41,249 nucleotides of DNA from Aquabacterium sp. (GCA_017994835.1 JAGOKC010000002.1:40354-81602); one strand, 5' to 3'; positions 1 through 10,129 are shown, counted from the stretch's first letter. Notes: generated by a model from the letters alone, not told the origin. Made by a program: numbers and translations.

Positions 1-317
1 GTAAGGGGATGATCTGCATGCGCAGCAGGCAAGGTGTCGCCGCCTGGCGGAACGGGCAGATTGCCGTTCATTCTGGCTTGGGTGCAATGAACCTGCTCGC
101 GGCTCTGGCGGCGCGGCACCTGACCAACCCCGGCCAGCAGTTGCACGCAGTGGGCATCAATCAGGTAAATGGCGGCTTTGGGGCAGGCCAGTTGTGTTGC
201 CGCCAGGCGCACCAGTGCGCTGAATGCGGGGGGTGGGTCTGACGCTTCCAGCAGACGCGTCGCTTGCAGTAGCGCAATGCGCGCTTGTTCTTGTGTGGTT
301 GTGCTGGCTGAATTCAT
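1..317 (-). CDS. GAF-domain sensor protein, N-terminal part (cut by window edge)
   Basis: Translating the minus strand from the ATG at 317 gives an uninterrupted frame that runs off the left edge: 105 codons and no stop. It starts MNSASTTTQEQARIALLQAT. After a helical lead come a hydrophobic strand pattern and a segment CPKAAIYLIDAHCVQLLAG (about residues 50-68), which resembles the first half of a GAF domain. GAF domains bind small ligands or act as dimer signalling modules, usually ahead of kinase, diguanylate cyclase or sigma-54 activator domains. The output domain lies outside the window, so the function is open. The gene lies 54 bp downstream of the FHA-cyclase gene on the same strand and may be co-transcribed with it. 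No clear Shine-Dalgarno precedes the ATG. Confidence 0.6.
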   Translation of the reverse strand, partial: MNSASTTTQEQARIALLQATRLLEASDPPPAFSALVRLAATQLACPKAAIYLIDAHCVQLLAGVGQVPRRQSREQVHCTQARMNGNLPVPPGGDTLPAAHADHPL

Positions 318-371
318 GCCGGGTACTGCTCAGGGTGGAGGCATGGAGCGCGATCGATGTGTGGGTGCCCG

Positions 372-1307
372 TCAGTAATGGGGCAGGGTGTCTGAAAAAC
401 TCAGCACATCAAAGCGGATCTGCGTGCTGCTGGGGTCGTTCGGAGGTGCGCCAAGCGCAATCACACCACTGCCGTGCAGTGTGCACGTGCCACGACGCAG
501 GGTCATGACTTGCTCGTCGTGATCAAACTTCACATGGGTGCCGTTGTAGCTCAGGTCGCTCAGGTAGAGCTGACCACTGTGTGATTCGATGCGCGCATGT
601 GAGCGCGACACGCGTGCATCGCTCACGCAAAATTGCGCTTGGGGACTGCGTCCCAGGACAACGGGCATGCTGGAGGTTGAGAACACACGCTCGGTGCCCA
701 TCCAGATCAGTCGAACACCGTCAGGCATGTCGGACGGCAGCGTGTCAAAGACCACGGTGGACATCGTGTCGCCGAATCGACTGCGCTCCATGCGTACCAC
801 CGACACGGGCTCCTTGCGGCCACGCAGGTAGAGTTTGTCAATGCTGCGGAAGCGGTCGAGGTGGTCGGCAGGCAACTGTCGCAGCAACTCTGCCGTGGTC
901 AGCGTTTCGCTTTCACCTGCCAGGTCAAGCAAGCGCGCGGACACATTGACGGCATCGCCAAAGCAATCGCCATCGACTTCGACGGTTTCACCCCAGGCGA
1001 TGGAAATTTTCAGCCTGACGGTGCCTTCTTTTGGGGCGCTGCCGTTTTCACTTGGAACAATGCGCTCCACGGATTCATGCAGTGAGGTCGAGGCTTCGAC
1101 GGCGCGCTCGGCGTTGTCGAAAACAGCCATGAGGCCGTCGCCCAGGGTCTTGACCACACGACCGCCGGTGCGTTCGATGATCTGACCCAGCAGCGCGAGG
1201 CTGTGTGTCACGAGGCGAGCGGCTTCCTTGTTGCCCAGTTTGAGGTAGAGCGCCGTGCTGCTGCGCAGGTCGGCAAACAGAATGGCTCGTTCCGTCGTGT
1301 TAACCAT
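372..1307 (-). CDS. Class III adenylate/guanylate cyclase with C-terminal FHA domain
   Basis: A 311-residue protein from the ATG at 1307. Residues about 5-175 form a class III nucleotide cyclase catalytic domain. FADLRSST supplies the first metal Asp (D13), KTLGDGLMAVF the second (D57), and FGDAVNVSARL the transition-state Asn and Arg (N121, R125), so the site looks intact. Whether ATP or GTP is used cannot be decided by eye. Residues about 205-305 form a forkhead-associated (FHA) phosphothreonine-binding domain: LGRS at 218-221, SRSH at 234-237, NGT at 255-257. No membrane segment is seen, so it is probably cytosolic. The frame stays open up to 1430, but that extension runs through the rpoD terminator hairpin, so the start at 1307 (or an ATG at 1361) is preferred. 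A role in Ser/Thr-phosphorylation-gated cyclic nucleotide signalling is inferred. Confidence 0.85.
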   Translation of the reverse strand: MVNTTERAILFADLRSSTALYLKLGNKEAARLVTHSLALLGQIIERTGGRVVKTLGDGLMAVFDNAERAVEASTSLHESVERIVPSENGSAPKEGTVRLKISIAWGETVEVDGDCFGDAVNVSARLLDLAGESETLTTAELLRQLPADHLDRFRSIDKLYLRGRKEPVSVVRMERSRFGDTMSTVVFDTLPSDMPDGVRLIWMGTERVFSTSSMPVVLGRSPQAQFCVSDARVSRSHARIESHSGQLYLSDLSYNGTHVKFDHDEQVMTLRRGTCTLHGSGVIALGAPPNDPSSTQIRFDVLSFSDTLPHY

Positions 1308-1388
1308 GAGGTGTGGTCCCAGTCTGGCAGCTTGGAGTCTGGCGTGAAGAATGCACGCCATGAGGTGTGAATTTATCAGCTCTCCATG

Positions 1389-1414
1389 AAAAAACCCGGC
1401 GCAAGGCCGGGTTT
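1389..1414 (-). terminator. Intrinsic terminator of rpoD
   Basis: A 9-bp perfect stem (AAACCCGGC at 1392-1400 against GCCGGGTTT at 1406-1414) with a 5-nt loop. On the minus strand the stem runs into six consecutive T residues. It lies about 140 bp after the rpoD stop and separates rpoD from the cyclase gene. Confidence 0.85.
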
Positions 1415-1448
1415 GTGGTGCGAGGTGCACAAGGGCTTATGCCCAGGA

Positions 1449-1508
1449 TCACAGATTGTCCAGATAGCTCCTGAGCTTGTGGCTTCGCCGCAAGCTGCAC
1501 CGCAATGC
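1449..1508 (-). pseudogene. Remnant of a second rpoD 3' end
   Basis: Reading the minus strand into the TGA at 1449-1451 gives RSHKLRSYLDNL and a stop, nearly identical to the last residues of RpoD ([12 protein letters not shown]). The DNA match to the true rpoD tail is ungapped at a constant offset of 101 bp: 1453-1480 matches 1554-1581 at 23 of 28 positions. The Leu, Arg and Ser differences are mostly synonymous codons (for example CGC versus AGG). An in-frame TAG lies just upstream of the fragment, so no full gene is present. It looks like the tail of a divergent rpoD allele rather than a random tandem duplication. Confidence 0.65.
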
Positions 1509-1549
1509 CTACACCATTGCCACCGCTGTCGCGGTGCTTATCCGTCCAA

Positions 1550-3802
1550 TCAAAGATTGTCCAGATAAGTGCGCAGCTTGTCTGACCGTGATGGGTGCTT
1601 GAGTTTGCGGATGGCCTTGGCTTCGATCTGGCGGATGCGCTCACGGGTGACGTCGAACTGCTTACCGACTTCTTCCAGCGTGTGGTCGGTGGACATCTCG
1701 ATGCCGAAACGCATGCGCAGCACCTTGGCTTCGCGGGGCGTCAGGCTGTCGAGGATGTCCTTGACGACATCGCGCAGACCGGCCTGCATGGCAGCCTCGA
1801 TCGGGGCGGTGTTGTTGGTGTCCTCGATGAAGTCGCCCAGGTGGCTATCGTCGTCGTCACCGATCGGCGTTTCCATGGAGATCGGCTCTTTGGCGATCTT
1901 CATGATCTTGCGGACCTTGTCTTCCGGCATTTCCATTTTCTCGGCCAGCGTCGGGGCATCGGGCTCGAAGCCGAATTCCTGCAGGTGCTGGCGCGAGATG
2001 CGGTTCATCTTGTTGATCGTTTCGATCATGTGAACCGGGATGCGAATGGTACGGGCCTGGTCGGCGATAGACCGTGTGATCGCCTGACGGATCCACCAGG
2101 TGGCGTAGGTGGAGAACTTGTAGCCGCGGCGGTATTCGAACTTGTCCACCGCCTTCATCAGGCCGATGTTGCCTTCCTGGATCAGGTCGAGGAACTGCAG
2201 GCCGCGGTTGGTGTACTTCTTCGCGATCGAGATCACCAGGCGCAGGTTGGCCTCGATCATTTCCTTCTTGGCGTCGCGCGAGGCTTTTTCGCCTTCGTTC
2301 ATGCGCTTGTTGATCTGCTTCAGATCGGCAATGGGCACGACGGCCTTGGCCTGCAGGTCAATCAGGCGTTGTTGCAGTTCCTGAATGGCCGGCAGACTGC
2401 GCCCCATGACGGCGCAGTAAGGCTTGCTGCCTTGCGACTCTTTGACCGCCCACTCGCGGTTGAGGATGTTGGGGGGGAAGCTCTTGATGAACTGCTCTTG
2501 CGACATGCCGCACTTGTCCACCACGATCTTGCGCAATTCGCGCTCGTAGCGGCGCACGTCATCCACCTGGCCGCGCAGCAGACCGCACAGGCGCTCGATG
2601 ATCTTGACGGTGAAGCGGATGGTCATCAACTCGTGGCTGATGGCTTCCTGGGCCTTGTTATACGAGGCCGACTTGTAGCCGTCCTTCTCGAAGGCCTTGG
2701 CCATCTTTTCGAAGTTCGTGCGCAGGGCGTCGAACTTGACCAGAGCCTGGTTCTTCATCTCTTCGAGCTTCTTGGTCAGCGCCTTGGAGCCGCCATTGCC
2801 GTCGTCATCGTCCTCTTCGTCGAACTCGTCGAAGTCTTCTTCGGCCACATAGTCGTCGGCCTCGTCGGCGGCGACGAAACCATCGACCACCTCGGTGATG
2901 GGCGACTCACCTGCGCGAATTTTGTCGGCCAGCGACAGGATTTCGGCGATGGTGGTGGGCGACGCAGAGATGGCCAGCATCATGGCCTGCAGGCCACCTT
3001 CGATGCGCTTGGCGATTTCGATTTCGCCTTCGCGCGTCAGCAGCTCAACCGTGCCCATTTCGCGCATGTACATGCGCACCGGGTCGGTCGTGCGGCCGAA
3101 TTCGGAATCGACCGTGGACAAGGCGGCTTCGGCGGCTTCTTCGGCTTCTTCTTCGGTGGCTGTGGACTGCGCGCTGTTGGAGATCAGCAGCGTGGCCGCA
3201 TCAGGTGCCTGCTCGTACACCGCCACGCCCATGTCGTTCAACATGGAGATGATGGCTTCGAGGATTTCGGCTTCGACCAGCTTCTCGGGCAAGTGGTCGT
3301 TGATTTCCTGGTGGGTCAGGAAGCCACGGGTCTTGCCCAGCTTGATCAGGGTCTTGAGATCCTGACGTCGCTTGTTGACTTCTTCTTCGGACAGGGCGGT
3401 GTCGTCGATGCCGAACTCGCGCATCAGGGCGCGCTCTTTGGCGCGCGAGACCTTCATGCGCAAAGGCTTGGCCTTGGGCTTGTCTTCAGTGGCAGGCACC
3501 TCGGCAGCTGCTTCGGCTTCGGTGGCGTCAAGTTCGACTTCGAGCTCCGCTTCGATGTCGCCGACATCGTCCTCGTCGAAAGAGGTGGCTTTCTTGGCAA
3601 CCTTCTTGGCAGCAGGCACAGCCTCGCTGACCGCAGCCTTGGGTTTGCGGCCACGTTTTTTGGGCTCAGCTACGGCTTCAACGGTGGCAGCGTCTTCGGC
3701 CTTGGCAGCGCGCGCGACTTGGGTGCCTTTTTTCTTCTTGGGCGTGTCGGTGTCGGGAGTGGCTGTTGTCACGGCGGATTTCGCGGCTTTTTTCGCGGTC
3801 AT
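1550..3802 (-). CDS. rpoD: RNA polymerase primary sigma factor RpoD (sigma-70)
   Basis: A 750-residue housekeeping sigma factor that directs core RNA polymerase to -35/-10 promoters. A Lys/Ala-rich and then acidic N-terminal extension (1-115) precedes region 1.1 (about 148-205). Region 1.2 is at [20 protein letters not shown] (240-259). A long non-conserved region follows, with an Asp/Glu run at 320-335. Region 2 includes [20 protein letters not shown] (561-580), region 3 is about 595-670, and the region 4 helix-turn-helix is at [22 protein letters not shown] (709-730). The E. coli protein has 613 residues; the extra length is typical of Burkholderiales. The ATG at 3802 is preceded by GAGGAAG at SD spacing. 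The frame extends to 3922, but that stretch holds the promoter. dnaG lies upstream on the same strand, the classic macromolecular-synthesis pairing. Confidence 0.98.
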   Translation of the reverse strand: MTAKKAAKSAVTTATPDTDTPKKKKGTQVARAAKAEDAATVEAVAEPKKRGRKPKAAVSEAVPAAKKVAKKATSFDEDDVGDIEAELEVELDATEAEAAAEVPATEDKPKAKPLRMKVSRAKERALMREFGIDDTALSEEEVNKRRQDLKTLIKLGKTRGFLTHQEINDHLPEKLVEAEILEAIISMLNDMGVAVYEQAPDAATLLISNSAQSTATEEEAEEAAEAALSTVDSEFGRTTDPVRMYMREMGTVELLTREGEIEIAKRIEGGLQAMMLAISASPTTIAEILSLADKIRAGESPITEVVDGFVAADEADDYVAEEDFDEFDEEDDDDGNGGSKALTKKLEEMKNQALVKFDALRTNFEKMAKAFEKDGYKSASYNKAQEAISHELMTIRFTVKIIERLCGLLRGQVDDVRRYERELRKIVVDKCGMSQEQFIKSFPPNILNREWAVKESQGSKPYCAVMGRSLPAIQELQQRLIDLQAKAVVPIADLKQINKRMNEGEKASRDAKKEMIEANLRLVISIAKKYTNRGLQFLDLIQEGNIGLMKAVDKFEYRRGYKFSTYATWWIRQAITRSIADQARTIRIPVHMIETINKMNRISRQHLQEFGFEPDAPTLAEKMEMPEDKVRKIMKIAKEPISMETPIGDDDDSHLGDFIEDTNNTAPIEAAMQAGLRDVVKDILDSLTPREAKVLRMRFGIEMSTDHTLEEVGKQFDVTRERIRQIEAKAIRKLKHPSRSDKLRTYLDNL

Positions 3803-3844
3803 GCGCTTCCTCGGGAGAGATTGCAGGGGCTTGTCCAACCTTCC

Positions 3845-3873
3845 ATTATCGTGCAAGCAATGGAGGGCGTCAA
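3845..3873 (-). promoter_or_regulatory. Sigma-70 promoter of rpoD
   Basis: On the minus strand TTGACG (3873-3868) and GATAAT (3850-3845) are separated by exactly 17 bp, giving 5/6 matches to each consensus hexamer. A start site near 3838 would leave a leader of about 36 nt carrying the GAGGAAG ribosome-binding site. It lies in the dnaG-rpoD gap, so rpoD can be transcribed independently of dnaG. Confidence 0.75.
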
Positions 3874-3918
3874 AAAATGAGGCGAGAACGATGGGCGTCA
3901 AGCGGCGTCCGGCAGTCC

Positions 3919-6024
3919 TCACCCAGATATGGGGCGGTGTTGGCTGATTTCAAGTTTGAGAGCCAGCGTCAGTCGGACCAGTTCCATCTTGCGGGCTTCG
4001 GCGATTTCGGATAGCTCACCAGATTGGGTCAACAGGTCCAACTCGTCCCTCAGGGCGACCAGTTCAAGGGGCTTGATCAGGTTGATCAGGCTGGTCACGG
4101 TGTCTTGATCGTCGGGCAACTCATGAAAATGCGCCACCCGGCGGGCCAGTGCCTTGAAGTGAGATGCCTCGCCGACGTGTCCGGGGTCTTCGCTGTCAGC
4201 GGTCATCAGATGAGTCAGTTCATCGCGGGGCAAGGGGCCGTGGTCCAGTACGGTGTGGTCCAACCAGCGGAAGAACTCGCCGTAGGGGGCAGCCTGGTCG
4301 CACAGCAAGTCCTGGGTGGCGCTGGGCAGTTGCTCCCAGAAATCACTGTGCGAGATCAAGGCCCATACGATGCGGTCCAACGGGGTGGCAGCCTGAGGCA
4401 CGGGCCGTTGCACCACGGGACTGCCCCGGCTTTGCCAGCGCGAGCTGCCGCCGTTTTTCCAAGGCTTCCAGGGTTGACCGTCACGGCGTCTGGCGGGCTC
4501 GGGCCGGCTATAGGCGACCTGGCCTTGCTCGGCGTACACATCGGCCCAGGCCTCGTTGCCACCATCGGGTTCGAAAGTGGGAATGTGTCGGTCGTCCAAG
4601 GGTCCAGCCGCAGCGCCTTCGTCCTGTTCAAACGGAGGAGGTCCACCCTCAACGCCGCGTGCGCGTTCGGCACCGGGACGGGGCGAATGGCCTGCGCTGC
4701 GGGAGCCAGGCAGTGGCTGCTCGGCAATGCGGCGACGCACCTCGTCAGGCGACGTGCGCGCCATCTGTGCCAGGTCATCGGCGATCAGGCCTTTGAGCGC
4801 CCCGTCAGGGAACTGCGCGATCAGGGGGATGGCCTGTACCAGCAGTCGGGCACGGCCCTCGGCGCTGTCGAGGTCGCAGTCGGCGCTGGCGTGCTCCAGC
4901 ACTTGACGCGACAAGGGGACGGCCTTCTTGATGCAGGCTTCGAAGGCCTCGGGCCCAAACTCGCGGATGTAGCTGTCCGGGTCGTGCTCGGCCGGCAGGA
5001 AGAGGAAACTGATGCGGCGCGTGTCGGTGGCATGGGGCAGCACGGCCTCCAGCGCGCGTCCGGCAGCGCGGCGTCCGGCCGCGTCACCGTCGAAGCTGAA
5101 CACCACCTGGTCGGTGAAGCGGAACAGTTTATGAGCGTGGTCTGCCGTGCAGGCGGTGCCCAGGGTGGCCACCGCATTGCCATACCCCCACTGTGCCAGC
5201 GCCACCACGTCCATATAGCCTTCGGTGACGATGGCGTAGCCCTTGTTGCGCAGGGCAGAGCGTCCTTCGAACAGGCCATACAGCTCGCGGCCCTTGATGA
5301 ACACCGGGGTCTCGGGCGAGTTCAGGTACTTGGGCTCACCCTTGTCGAGCACACGACCACCAAAGCCGATGACCTGGCCTTGCGGGTTGCGGATCGGGAA
5401 CATGATCCGATCGCGGAAGCGGTCGTAGCGCTTGCTTTCGGTCTCACCGTCCTGGGGCTCGTGACTGATGACCAAGCCGGACTCAACCAGCAGCGGGTCG
5501 TCGTATTTCGGAAAAGCGCTGGCCAGGCCGCGCCAGCTATCAGGCGCGTAACCCAGGCCAAAGCGCGCAGCGATCTGCCCGCTCAGGCCGCGACCTTTCA
5601 GGTAGTCAATGGCGCGTTGGTTTTGCTTGAGTTGCTGTTTCCAGTGTTGCGCTGCTGTGGCCATCACATCCGTCAGCGAGGTCTGTTTTTCCTTGACCTG
5701 TTTTTGACGTTCCCGCTCTTGTGGGCTGATGTCCTCGTCGGGCACCTGCATGCCCTGGATTTGTGCCAGATCCTTGATGGCATCGACAAAACCCAGGCCA
5801 CCGTATTCCATCAGAAAACCCAGGGCGTTGCCGTGTACGCCGCAGCCGAAGCAATGGTAGGTTTGTCGGGATGGGCTGACGATGAAGCTGGGTGTCTTCT
5901 CGCCGTGGAACGGACACAAGCCTTTGTAGTTGATGCCCGCCTTCTTCAAAGTGACGTAGCGACCCACGATGTCAGCGACATCGGTGCGGGCGAGCAGGTC
6001 CTGGATGAATGACGGAGGGATCAC
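3919..6024 (-). CDS. dnaG: DNA primase DnaG
   Basis: A 701-residue primase that makes RNA primers at the replication fork and interacts with DnaB helicase. The N-terminal zinc-binding domain carries C37, H40, C58 and C61 (CPFH then CFGC). The RNA polymerase/TOPRIM core follows, with [11 protein letters not shown] giving catalytic E268 and [12 protein letters not shown] giving D312 and D314. A Pro/Gly-rich linker (about 430-540) joins the C-terminal helicase-binding domain. It is longer than E. coli DnaG (581 residues), mainly through that linker. The start is GTG at 6024, chosen because [13 protein letters not shown] matches the conserved family N-terminus; no strong Shine-Dalgarno is visible. 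The stop is 116 bp before the rpoD start, on the same strand. Confidence 0.97.
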   Translation of the reverse strand: MIPPSFIQDLLARTDVADIVGRYVTLKKAGINYKGLCPFHGEKTPSFIVSPSRQTYHCFGCGVHGNALGFLMEYGGLGFVDAIKDLAQIQGMQVPDEDISPQERERQKQVKEKQTSLTDVMATAAQHWKQQLKQNQRAIDYLKGRGLSGQIAARFGLGYAPDSWRGLASAFPKYDDPLLVESGLVISHEPQDGETESKRYDRFRDRIMFPIRNPQGQVIGFGGRVLDKGEPKYLNSPETPVFIKGRELYGLFEGRSALRNKGYAIVTEGYMDVVALAQWGYGNAVATLGTACTADHAHKLFRFTDQVVFSFDGDAAGRRAAGRALEAVLPHATDTRRISFLFLPAEHDPDSYIREFGPEAFEACIKKAVPLSRQVLEHASADCDLDSAEGRARLLVQAIPLIAQFPDGALKGLIADDLAQMARTSPDEVRRRIAEQPLPGSRSAGHSPRPGAERARGVEGGPPPFEQDEGAAAGPLDDRHIPTFEPDGGNEAWADVYAEQGQVAYSRPEPARRRDGQPWKPWKNGGSSRWQSRGSPVVQRPVPQAATPLDRIVWALISHSDFWEQLPSATQDLLCDQAAPYGEFFRWLDHTVLDHGPLPRDELTHLMTADSEDPGHVGEASHFKALARRVAHFHELPDDQDTVTSLINLIKPLELVALRDELDLLTQSGELSEIAEARKMELVRLTLALKLEISQHRPISG

Positions 6025-6055
6025 GGTGGTGGATTCAAAGGCGTGGAGCCAGAAT

Positions 6056-6115
6056 GCAACGGCCCCGACGCGACAGGGCGGCGGGGCCGTTGCGGTCAGC
6101 CTGAAGGCAGGCTGA
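6056..6115 (-). terminator. Two tandem hairpins after adk
   Basis: Two inverted repeats lie between the adk stop and dnaG. The first met by transcription from adk is TCAGCCTG/CAGGCTGA (6096-6103 with 6108-6115). The second is GCAACGGCCCCG/CGGGGCCGTTGC (6056-6067 with 6082-6093), 12 bp perfect. Neither is followed by a clear T-run, so they could be termination or RNA 3'-end stabilising structures. Confidence 0.5.
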
Positions 6116-6122
6116 GTGAAGC

Positions 6123-6830
<708 letters not shown>

Positions 6831-6910
6831 TTAACAATCTGAAAGGATATCACGCATGCCCCCCTCGCTCGGGTGGCAAGGTTTCACCGTCTGGGGTCTG
6901 TGCAGAAGGG

Positions 6911-7666
6911 TCATGCACCAAAAAGGGCACGCACACGGGCCAGATCTTCGGGGGTATCGACGCCCGCACCAGGGGCCACTGGCGTGACATGAACGGCGAT
7001 GCGTTCGCCGTGCCATAGCACGCGCAGTTGCTCAAGTGATTCCAGTCTTTCAAGCGGACTCACCGACAATTGCGGGAAGCGACGCAGAAACCCGGCACGG
7101 TAACCATAAATGCCGATGTGTCGCAAAGGGGTGTCGGTCCCCGCGGCGGGTTGACCTGCGGCAGGGGCATCTCGCCACCACGGAATCGGAGCCCGCGAGA
7201 AGTACAGTGCACGGCCCTGTACATCGGTGACGACCTTGACCACATTCGGGTTGGTGAAGTGGGCCGGGTCTTCAATGGGGTGGGCTGCGGTGCTGACCAC
7301 GCAGTCCGGGCGCTGCGTCAACTGCGCAGCGCAGGCGTCGATCAGGGCCGGGTCGATCAAGGGCTCGTCGCCCTGCACGTTCACCACGGCGTCGTCGCCA
7401 TCGAGTCCGAGCAGTGCGCAGGCTTCGGCCAGACGGTCGCTGCCGGTAGGGTGGTCTGCGCGTGTCATCACGCAACGCACGCCATGTGCCTGGCAGGCAG
7501 CCTGAATGCGGTCATTGTCGGTGGCGACCACCACTTGTGTGGCCTGGCTTTGCGCGGCGCGCTGGGCGACGCGAACCACCATGGGCAGGCCCGCAATGTC
7601 GGCCAGGGGTTTGTCGGGCAGGCGGGTGGAGGCCAATCGGGCCGGAATCAGGACAGTGAAGCCCAC
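6911..7666 (-). CDS. kdsB: 3-deoxy-manno-octulosonate cytidylyltransferase (CMP-Kdo synthetase)
   Basis: A 251-residue enzyme activating Kdo with CTP to CMP-Kdo for the lipopolysaccharide inner core. The N-terminal nucleotide-binding motif is [17 protein letters not shown] (5-21), followed by TGSDRLAEA (74-82) and [10 protein letters not shown] with metal-binding D100. Length is usual. The start is GTG at 7666, preceded by GGAGGT, and the upstream Trm112-like gene stops 2 bp earlier, so the two are probably translationally coupled. The neighbours lpxK and kdsB both serve lipid A/core assembly. Confidence 0.97.
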   Translation of the reverse strand: MGFTVLIPARLASTRLPDKPLADIAGLPMVVRVAQRAAQSQATQVVVATDNDRIQAACQAHGVRCVMTRADHPTGSDRLAEACALLGLDGDDAVVNVQGDEPLIDPALIDACAAQLTQRPDCVVSTAAHPIEDPAHFTNPNVVKVVTDVQGRALYFSRAPIPWWRDAPAAGQPAAGTDTPLRHIGIYGYRAGFLRRFPQLSVSPLERLESLEQLRVLWHGERIAVHVTPVAPGAGVDTPEDLARVRALFGA

Positions 7667-7668
7667 GC

Positions 7669-7875
7669 TCAGACCTCCGGTGTGACACCAGTGGTCACTG
7701 GCATGTCGTGTTCGTCAAGGGGCAGCGCTTCGCTTTCCAGCATCGCAGGGATGCCGTCCCGGATCGGGAAGGCCAGGCGGTCGGCGCGGCAGATGAGGAA
7801 GTCGGTCTGCAACGGACGGTGCAGAGGGCCTTTGCAGATGGGGCAGACCAGCAGTTCGATGAGGCGTGTGTCCAT
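7669..7875 (-). CDS. Trm112-family small protein (YcaR-like)
   Basis: A 68-residue protein beginning [18 protein letters not shown], with C11 and C14 as a CxxC knuckle, C29 in [12 protein letters not shown], and [13 protein letters not shown]. This is the UPF0434/Trm112 signature, normally 55-70 residues, found between lpxK and kdsB in many proteobacteria. Trm112 proteins elsewhere act as zinc-binding activators of methyltransferases; the role of the bacterial version in this LPS cluster is not established. It lies 11 bp after lpxK and 2 bp before kdsB. Confidence 0.9.
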   Translation of the reverse strand: MDTRLIELLVCPICKGPLHRPLQTDFLICRADRLAFPIRDGIPAMLESEALPLDEHDMPVTTGVTPEV

Positions 7876-7886
7876 GACGGAGGCAG

Positions 7887-8996
7887 TCAGGTGAGTGGCG
7901 CAGCCGCAGGGCGTGCGCGTGTGTGGCGGAGAGAGGTGCGATCCAGGATCGCATCCAGTTGGGCCCAGAAGGCCGCTTCAGGGCGGAAGTCTAGCCCGGC
8001 GACCCAGATGCGTGTGAGCGGACGTTCCCGTTGCAGGCGAGATGGGTCGAGTTTGATGGCGTCTTTTTCAGTGACGATCAGATCGGTGACGGTGGCGTCC
8101 CAGGGTAGGGTGCTGAAGTCGGCATGGTCATCCAGCGGAATGCCTTGCACGATGTAGCCGAGCTCTTGCAGTGCCTGGAAAAATCGCTGAGGCTGCGCAA
8201 TGCCGGCCAGTGCATGCACGGTGGCACCAGCAGTGGGCGCGGGCGTGGAAGATACGGCGGGCGCTTCATGTGGGTTTTGCCACCATTGCGCGAGGTTGAC
8301 CAGCGGTGCCATGTGGCGCTGTGCGGTGTGCCCGGGCAAGGCGGTGCTGGCGCGAGGGGCGTTGTAGAGTACCAGGGGAGGGGCCACAAGGCCTGGGGTG
8401 TCAGGACTGTCAATGGCCTCGCGCAGTGGACCTGCGGGCAGCAGCCAACCATTGCCTTCGCCGCGCTCGTCAAAGACGATGACCTCGATGTCGCGCTGAA
8501 GTTTCAGGTGTTGCAGACCATCGTCGCAGACCAGGATATCGAGATGAGGATGGGCTCTCAGCAAGGCTCGCCCACCTTCTGCGCGATCACGACCAATGGC
8601 CATGGGGGCGCGGGTGTGACGCCAGACCAGCATGGGCTCGTCGCCGGTTTCATGGGTGCTCAGAGTGTGCTCGGTCCGGTCATCGAGTACCCGATGACCG
8701 CAGGCGTCCGGTTGCGCCTTGTACCCGCGCGTCAGAACGCCGGGCTGCATGCCGCGTGCCTGCAGGTGTTGCAAGATGGCGATGGTGGTGGGGGTTTTGC
8801 CCGCCCCGCCGACAATCCGATTGCCCACCACCAGCACGGGTACCGGCAGGCGCACGGATGACAGCCATCGGTGCCGGTAGCCCATGCGGCGTACACGCAC
8901 CAGAACCGACATCAGGGCAGAAAGCGGCCACAGCGCACACGCCAGAAAACCTCGATGCAGCCAGGCGCGATTGAGGTGATCTGCGAGGCGACTCAT
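7887..8996 (-). CDS. lpxK: Tetraacyldisaccharide 4'-kinase LpxK
   Basis: A 369-residue inner-membrane-associated kinase that phosphorylates the 4' position of the lipid A disaccharide to give lipid IVA. A hydrophobic N-terminal helix (about 16-35) would anchor it. The P-loop IVGGAGKTP is at 61-69. CDDGLQH and VTEKDAIKL match the family. It is a little longer than the usual 320-350 residues, with an insertion near residue 245 (a Pro/Ala/Thr-rich stretch) and a C-terminal tail. It sits downstream of exbD and upstream of the Trm112-like gene on the same strand. No strong Shine-Dalgarno is seen before the ATG. Confidence 0.96.
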   Translation of the reverse strand: MSRLADHLNRAWLHRGFLACALWPLSALMSVLVRVRRMGYRHRWLSSVRLPVPVLVVGNRIVGGAGKTPTTIAILQHLQARGMQPGVLTRGYKAQPDACGHRVLDDRTEHTLSTHETGDEPMLVWRHTRAPMAIGRDRAEGGRALLRAHPHLDILVCDDGLQHLKLQRDIEVIVFDERGEGNGWLLPAGPLREAIDSPDTPGLVAPPLVLYNAPRASTALPGHTAQRHMAPLVNLAQWWQNPHEAPAVSSTPAPTAGATVHALAGIAQPQRFFQALQELGYIVQGIPLDDHADFSTLPWDATVTDLIVTEKDAIKLDPSRLQRERPLTRIWVAGLDFRPEAAFWAQLDAILDRTSLRHTRARPAAAPLT

Positions 8997-9029
8997 GGGG
9001 AAAAAGGCACCCGCAACGGGTTCCGGAGA

Positions 9030-9476
9030 TCAGGGGGCAGAGGTGGCAGCGCCGTCGTGCTGACCTTGCGTTGCAAAAGTCAGCTGTGTCAGGCCTGCGC
9101 GGCGCGCGGCGTCCATCACGTTGATGACGCTCTGATGTGAGGCCTGAGCGTCGGCGTTGATGATGACCACCGTGTCTTTCGATTTGCCGGCCACCTGAGA
9201 GAGCGCTGCGGCCAGTGTTTCAATACCGCGACCCGCCAGCATGCGCTGGTTGACCATGTAACGCCCATCGGCAGCGACCAGCACGATGATCTCGGACGCG
9301 CGTGTCTTACTGGCCTGTGCATTGGCGGCGGGCAGGTTGATCTTGAGTTCGGTGACCTTCGAGTAGGTGGTGGTCAGCATCAGGAAGATGACGATGACCA
9401 GCAGGACGTCGATGAAGGGGATCAGGTTGATCTCGGGATCTTCCTGCGCGTGCCGTTTGCGGAAATGCATCGCCAT
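9030..9476 (-). CDS. exbD: ExbD/TolR-family proton-channel protein
   Basis: A 148-residue protein with a short cytoplasmic N-terminus, one membrane segment (about 18-37) starting INLIPFIDVLLVIVIF with the conserved Asp (D23), and a periplasmic domain. ExbD/TolR works with ExbB/TolQ to couple proton flow to energy transfer to the outer membrane or periplasm. The ExbB-type gene is immediately upstream (11-bp gap). The position next to lpxK rather than beside tonB or tolA is common in betaproteobacteria; the client protein cannot be named from this window. Confidence 0.93.
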   Translation of the reverse strand: MAMHFRKRHAQEDPEINLIPFIDVLLVIVIFLMLTTTYSKVTELKINLPAANAQASKTRASEIIVLVAADGRYMVNQRMLAGRGIETLAAALSQVAGKSKDTVVIINADAQASHQSVINVMDAARRAGLTQLTFATQGQHDGAATSAP

Positions 9477-9487
9477 GGCAGACGGCC

Positions 9488-10129
9488 TCAGCCACCGTTG
9501 CGCTTGCCGGGCAGGCGCATCAGATGTTGCAACAAGCGTTCGGCGGCCTCTTCCATGTCCATGGTGTAGCCGTCAATGCGGGTGCGGAAGTGGCGGTGGC
9601 AGATCAAGGCCGGAATGGCCACGATCAGGCCGAAAGCGGTGTTGTACAACGCGACCGAGATACCGTGCGCCAGTGCGGCTGGATTGGCAGAGCCGCCGTC
9701 ACCCACGCCCGATGCCCCGAAAATTTCAATCATGCCGATCAGGGTGCCGAGCAGACCCAGAAGAGGTGCGGCACTGGCGATGGTGCCCAGGGCGTTGAGG
9801 TAGCGCTCCATTTTGTGGATGGCTTTGCGACCAGCCGCCTCGAAAACCAGTCGCAGTCTGCCCTCGGTGATGCTTGCGTCGGCAGCCGCTGCGCTCAAGC
9901 CTTCGGCCAGCAATTGCCCCATCACGGAGTTTTCTGCGAGTTTGTCGATGGTGTCTGCTGGGGGCAGGCCCGTGCGGGTGACGGTGAGTACCTCGTCAAC
10001 CAGGCGAGGGGGTGTGACGCGACTGGCCCGCAGGCTCAGAAAGCGTTCGACGATCAGGGCAAGGCCCAAGATGGAGCAAAGAACCAGCGGAATGATCGGC
10101 CATCCGGCAGCTTGTAAGATCGACAGCAA
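9488..10129 (-). CDS. exbB: MotA/TolQ/ExbB proton-channel family protein
   Basis: A 213-residue inner-membrane protein with three predicted membrane segments: about 10-28, a long one in ASAAPLLGLLGTLIGMIEIF, and one in LYNTAFGLIVAIPALICHRHF. The GLLGTLIGMIEIF signature identifies the MotA/TolQ/ExbB channel family. It probably forms a 5:2-type complex with the ExbD protein next to it. The start is TTG at 10129, chosen because MLSILQAAGWPIIPL matches the family N-terminus and GGGAGT sits upstream at SD spacing. It is the first gene of the envelope operon. A CATAAT element about 50 bp upstream (10184-10179, minus) is a possible -10. Confidence 0.93.
   Translation of the reverse strand: MLSILQAAGWPIIPLVLCSILGLALIVERFLSLRASRVTPPRLVDEVLTVTRTGLPPADTIDKLAENSVMGQLLAEGLSAAAADASITEGRLRLVFEAAGRKAIHKMERYLNALGTIASAAPLLGLLGTLIGMIEIFGASGVGDGGSANPAALAHGISVALYNTAFGLIVAIPALICHRHFRTRIDGYTMDMEEAAERLLQHLMRLPGKRNGG

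Noticed and set aside
1308-1430. N-terminal extension of the cyclase
   Set aside because: The extra codons run through the rpoD terminator hairpin and lack conserved sequence.
1430-1549. tRNA or small RNA gene downstream of rpoD
   Set aside because: No cloverleaf or CCA end could be drawn; the sequence is explained by the rpoD-tail similarity and spacer.
1595-3880. 761-codon open frame antisense to rpoD
   Set aside because: Product is Gly/Phe/Leu/His-rich with no domain; it mirrors the codon bias of rpoD.
3803-3922. 40-codon N-terminal extension of RpoD
   Set aside because: It covers the TTGACG/GATAAT promoter and the ribosome-binding site of the ATG at 3802.
4024-6012. 662-codon open frame antisense to dnaG
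   Set aside because: Fully covered by the dnaG gene with intact motifs; no ribosome-binding site or recognisable product.
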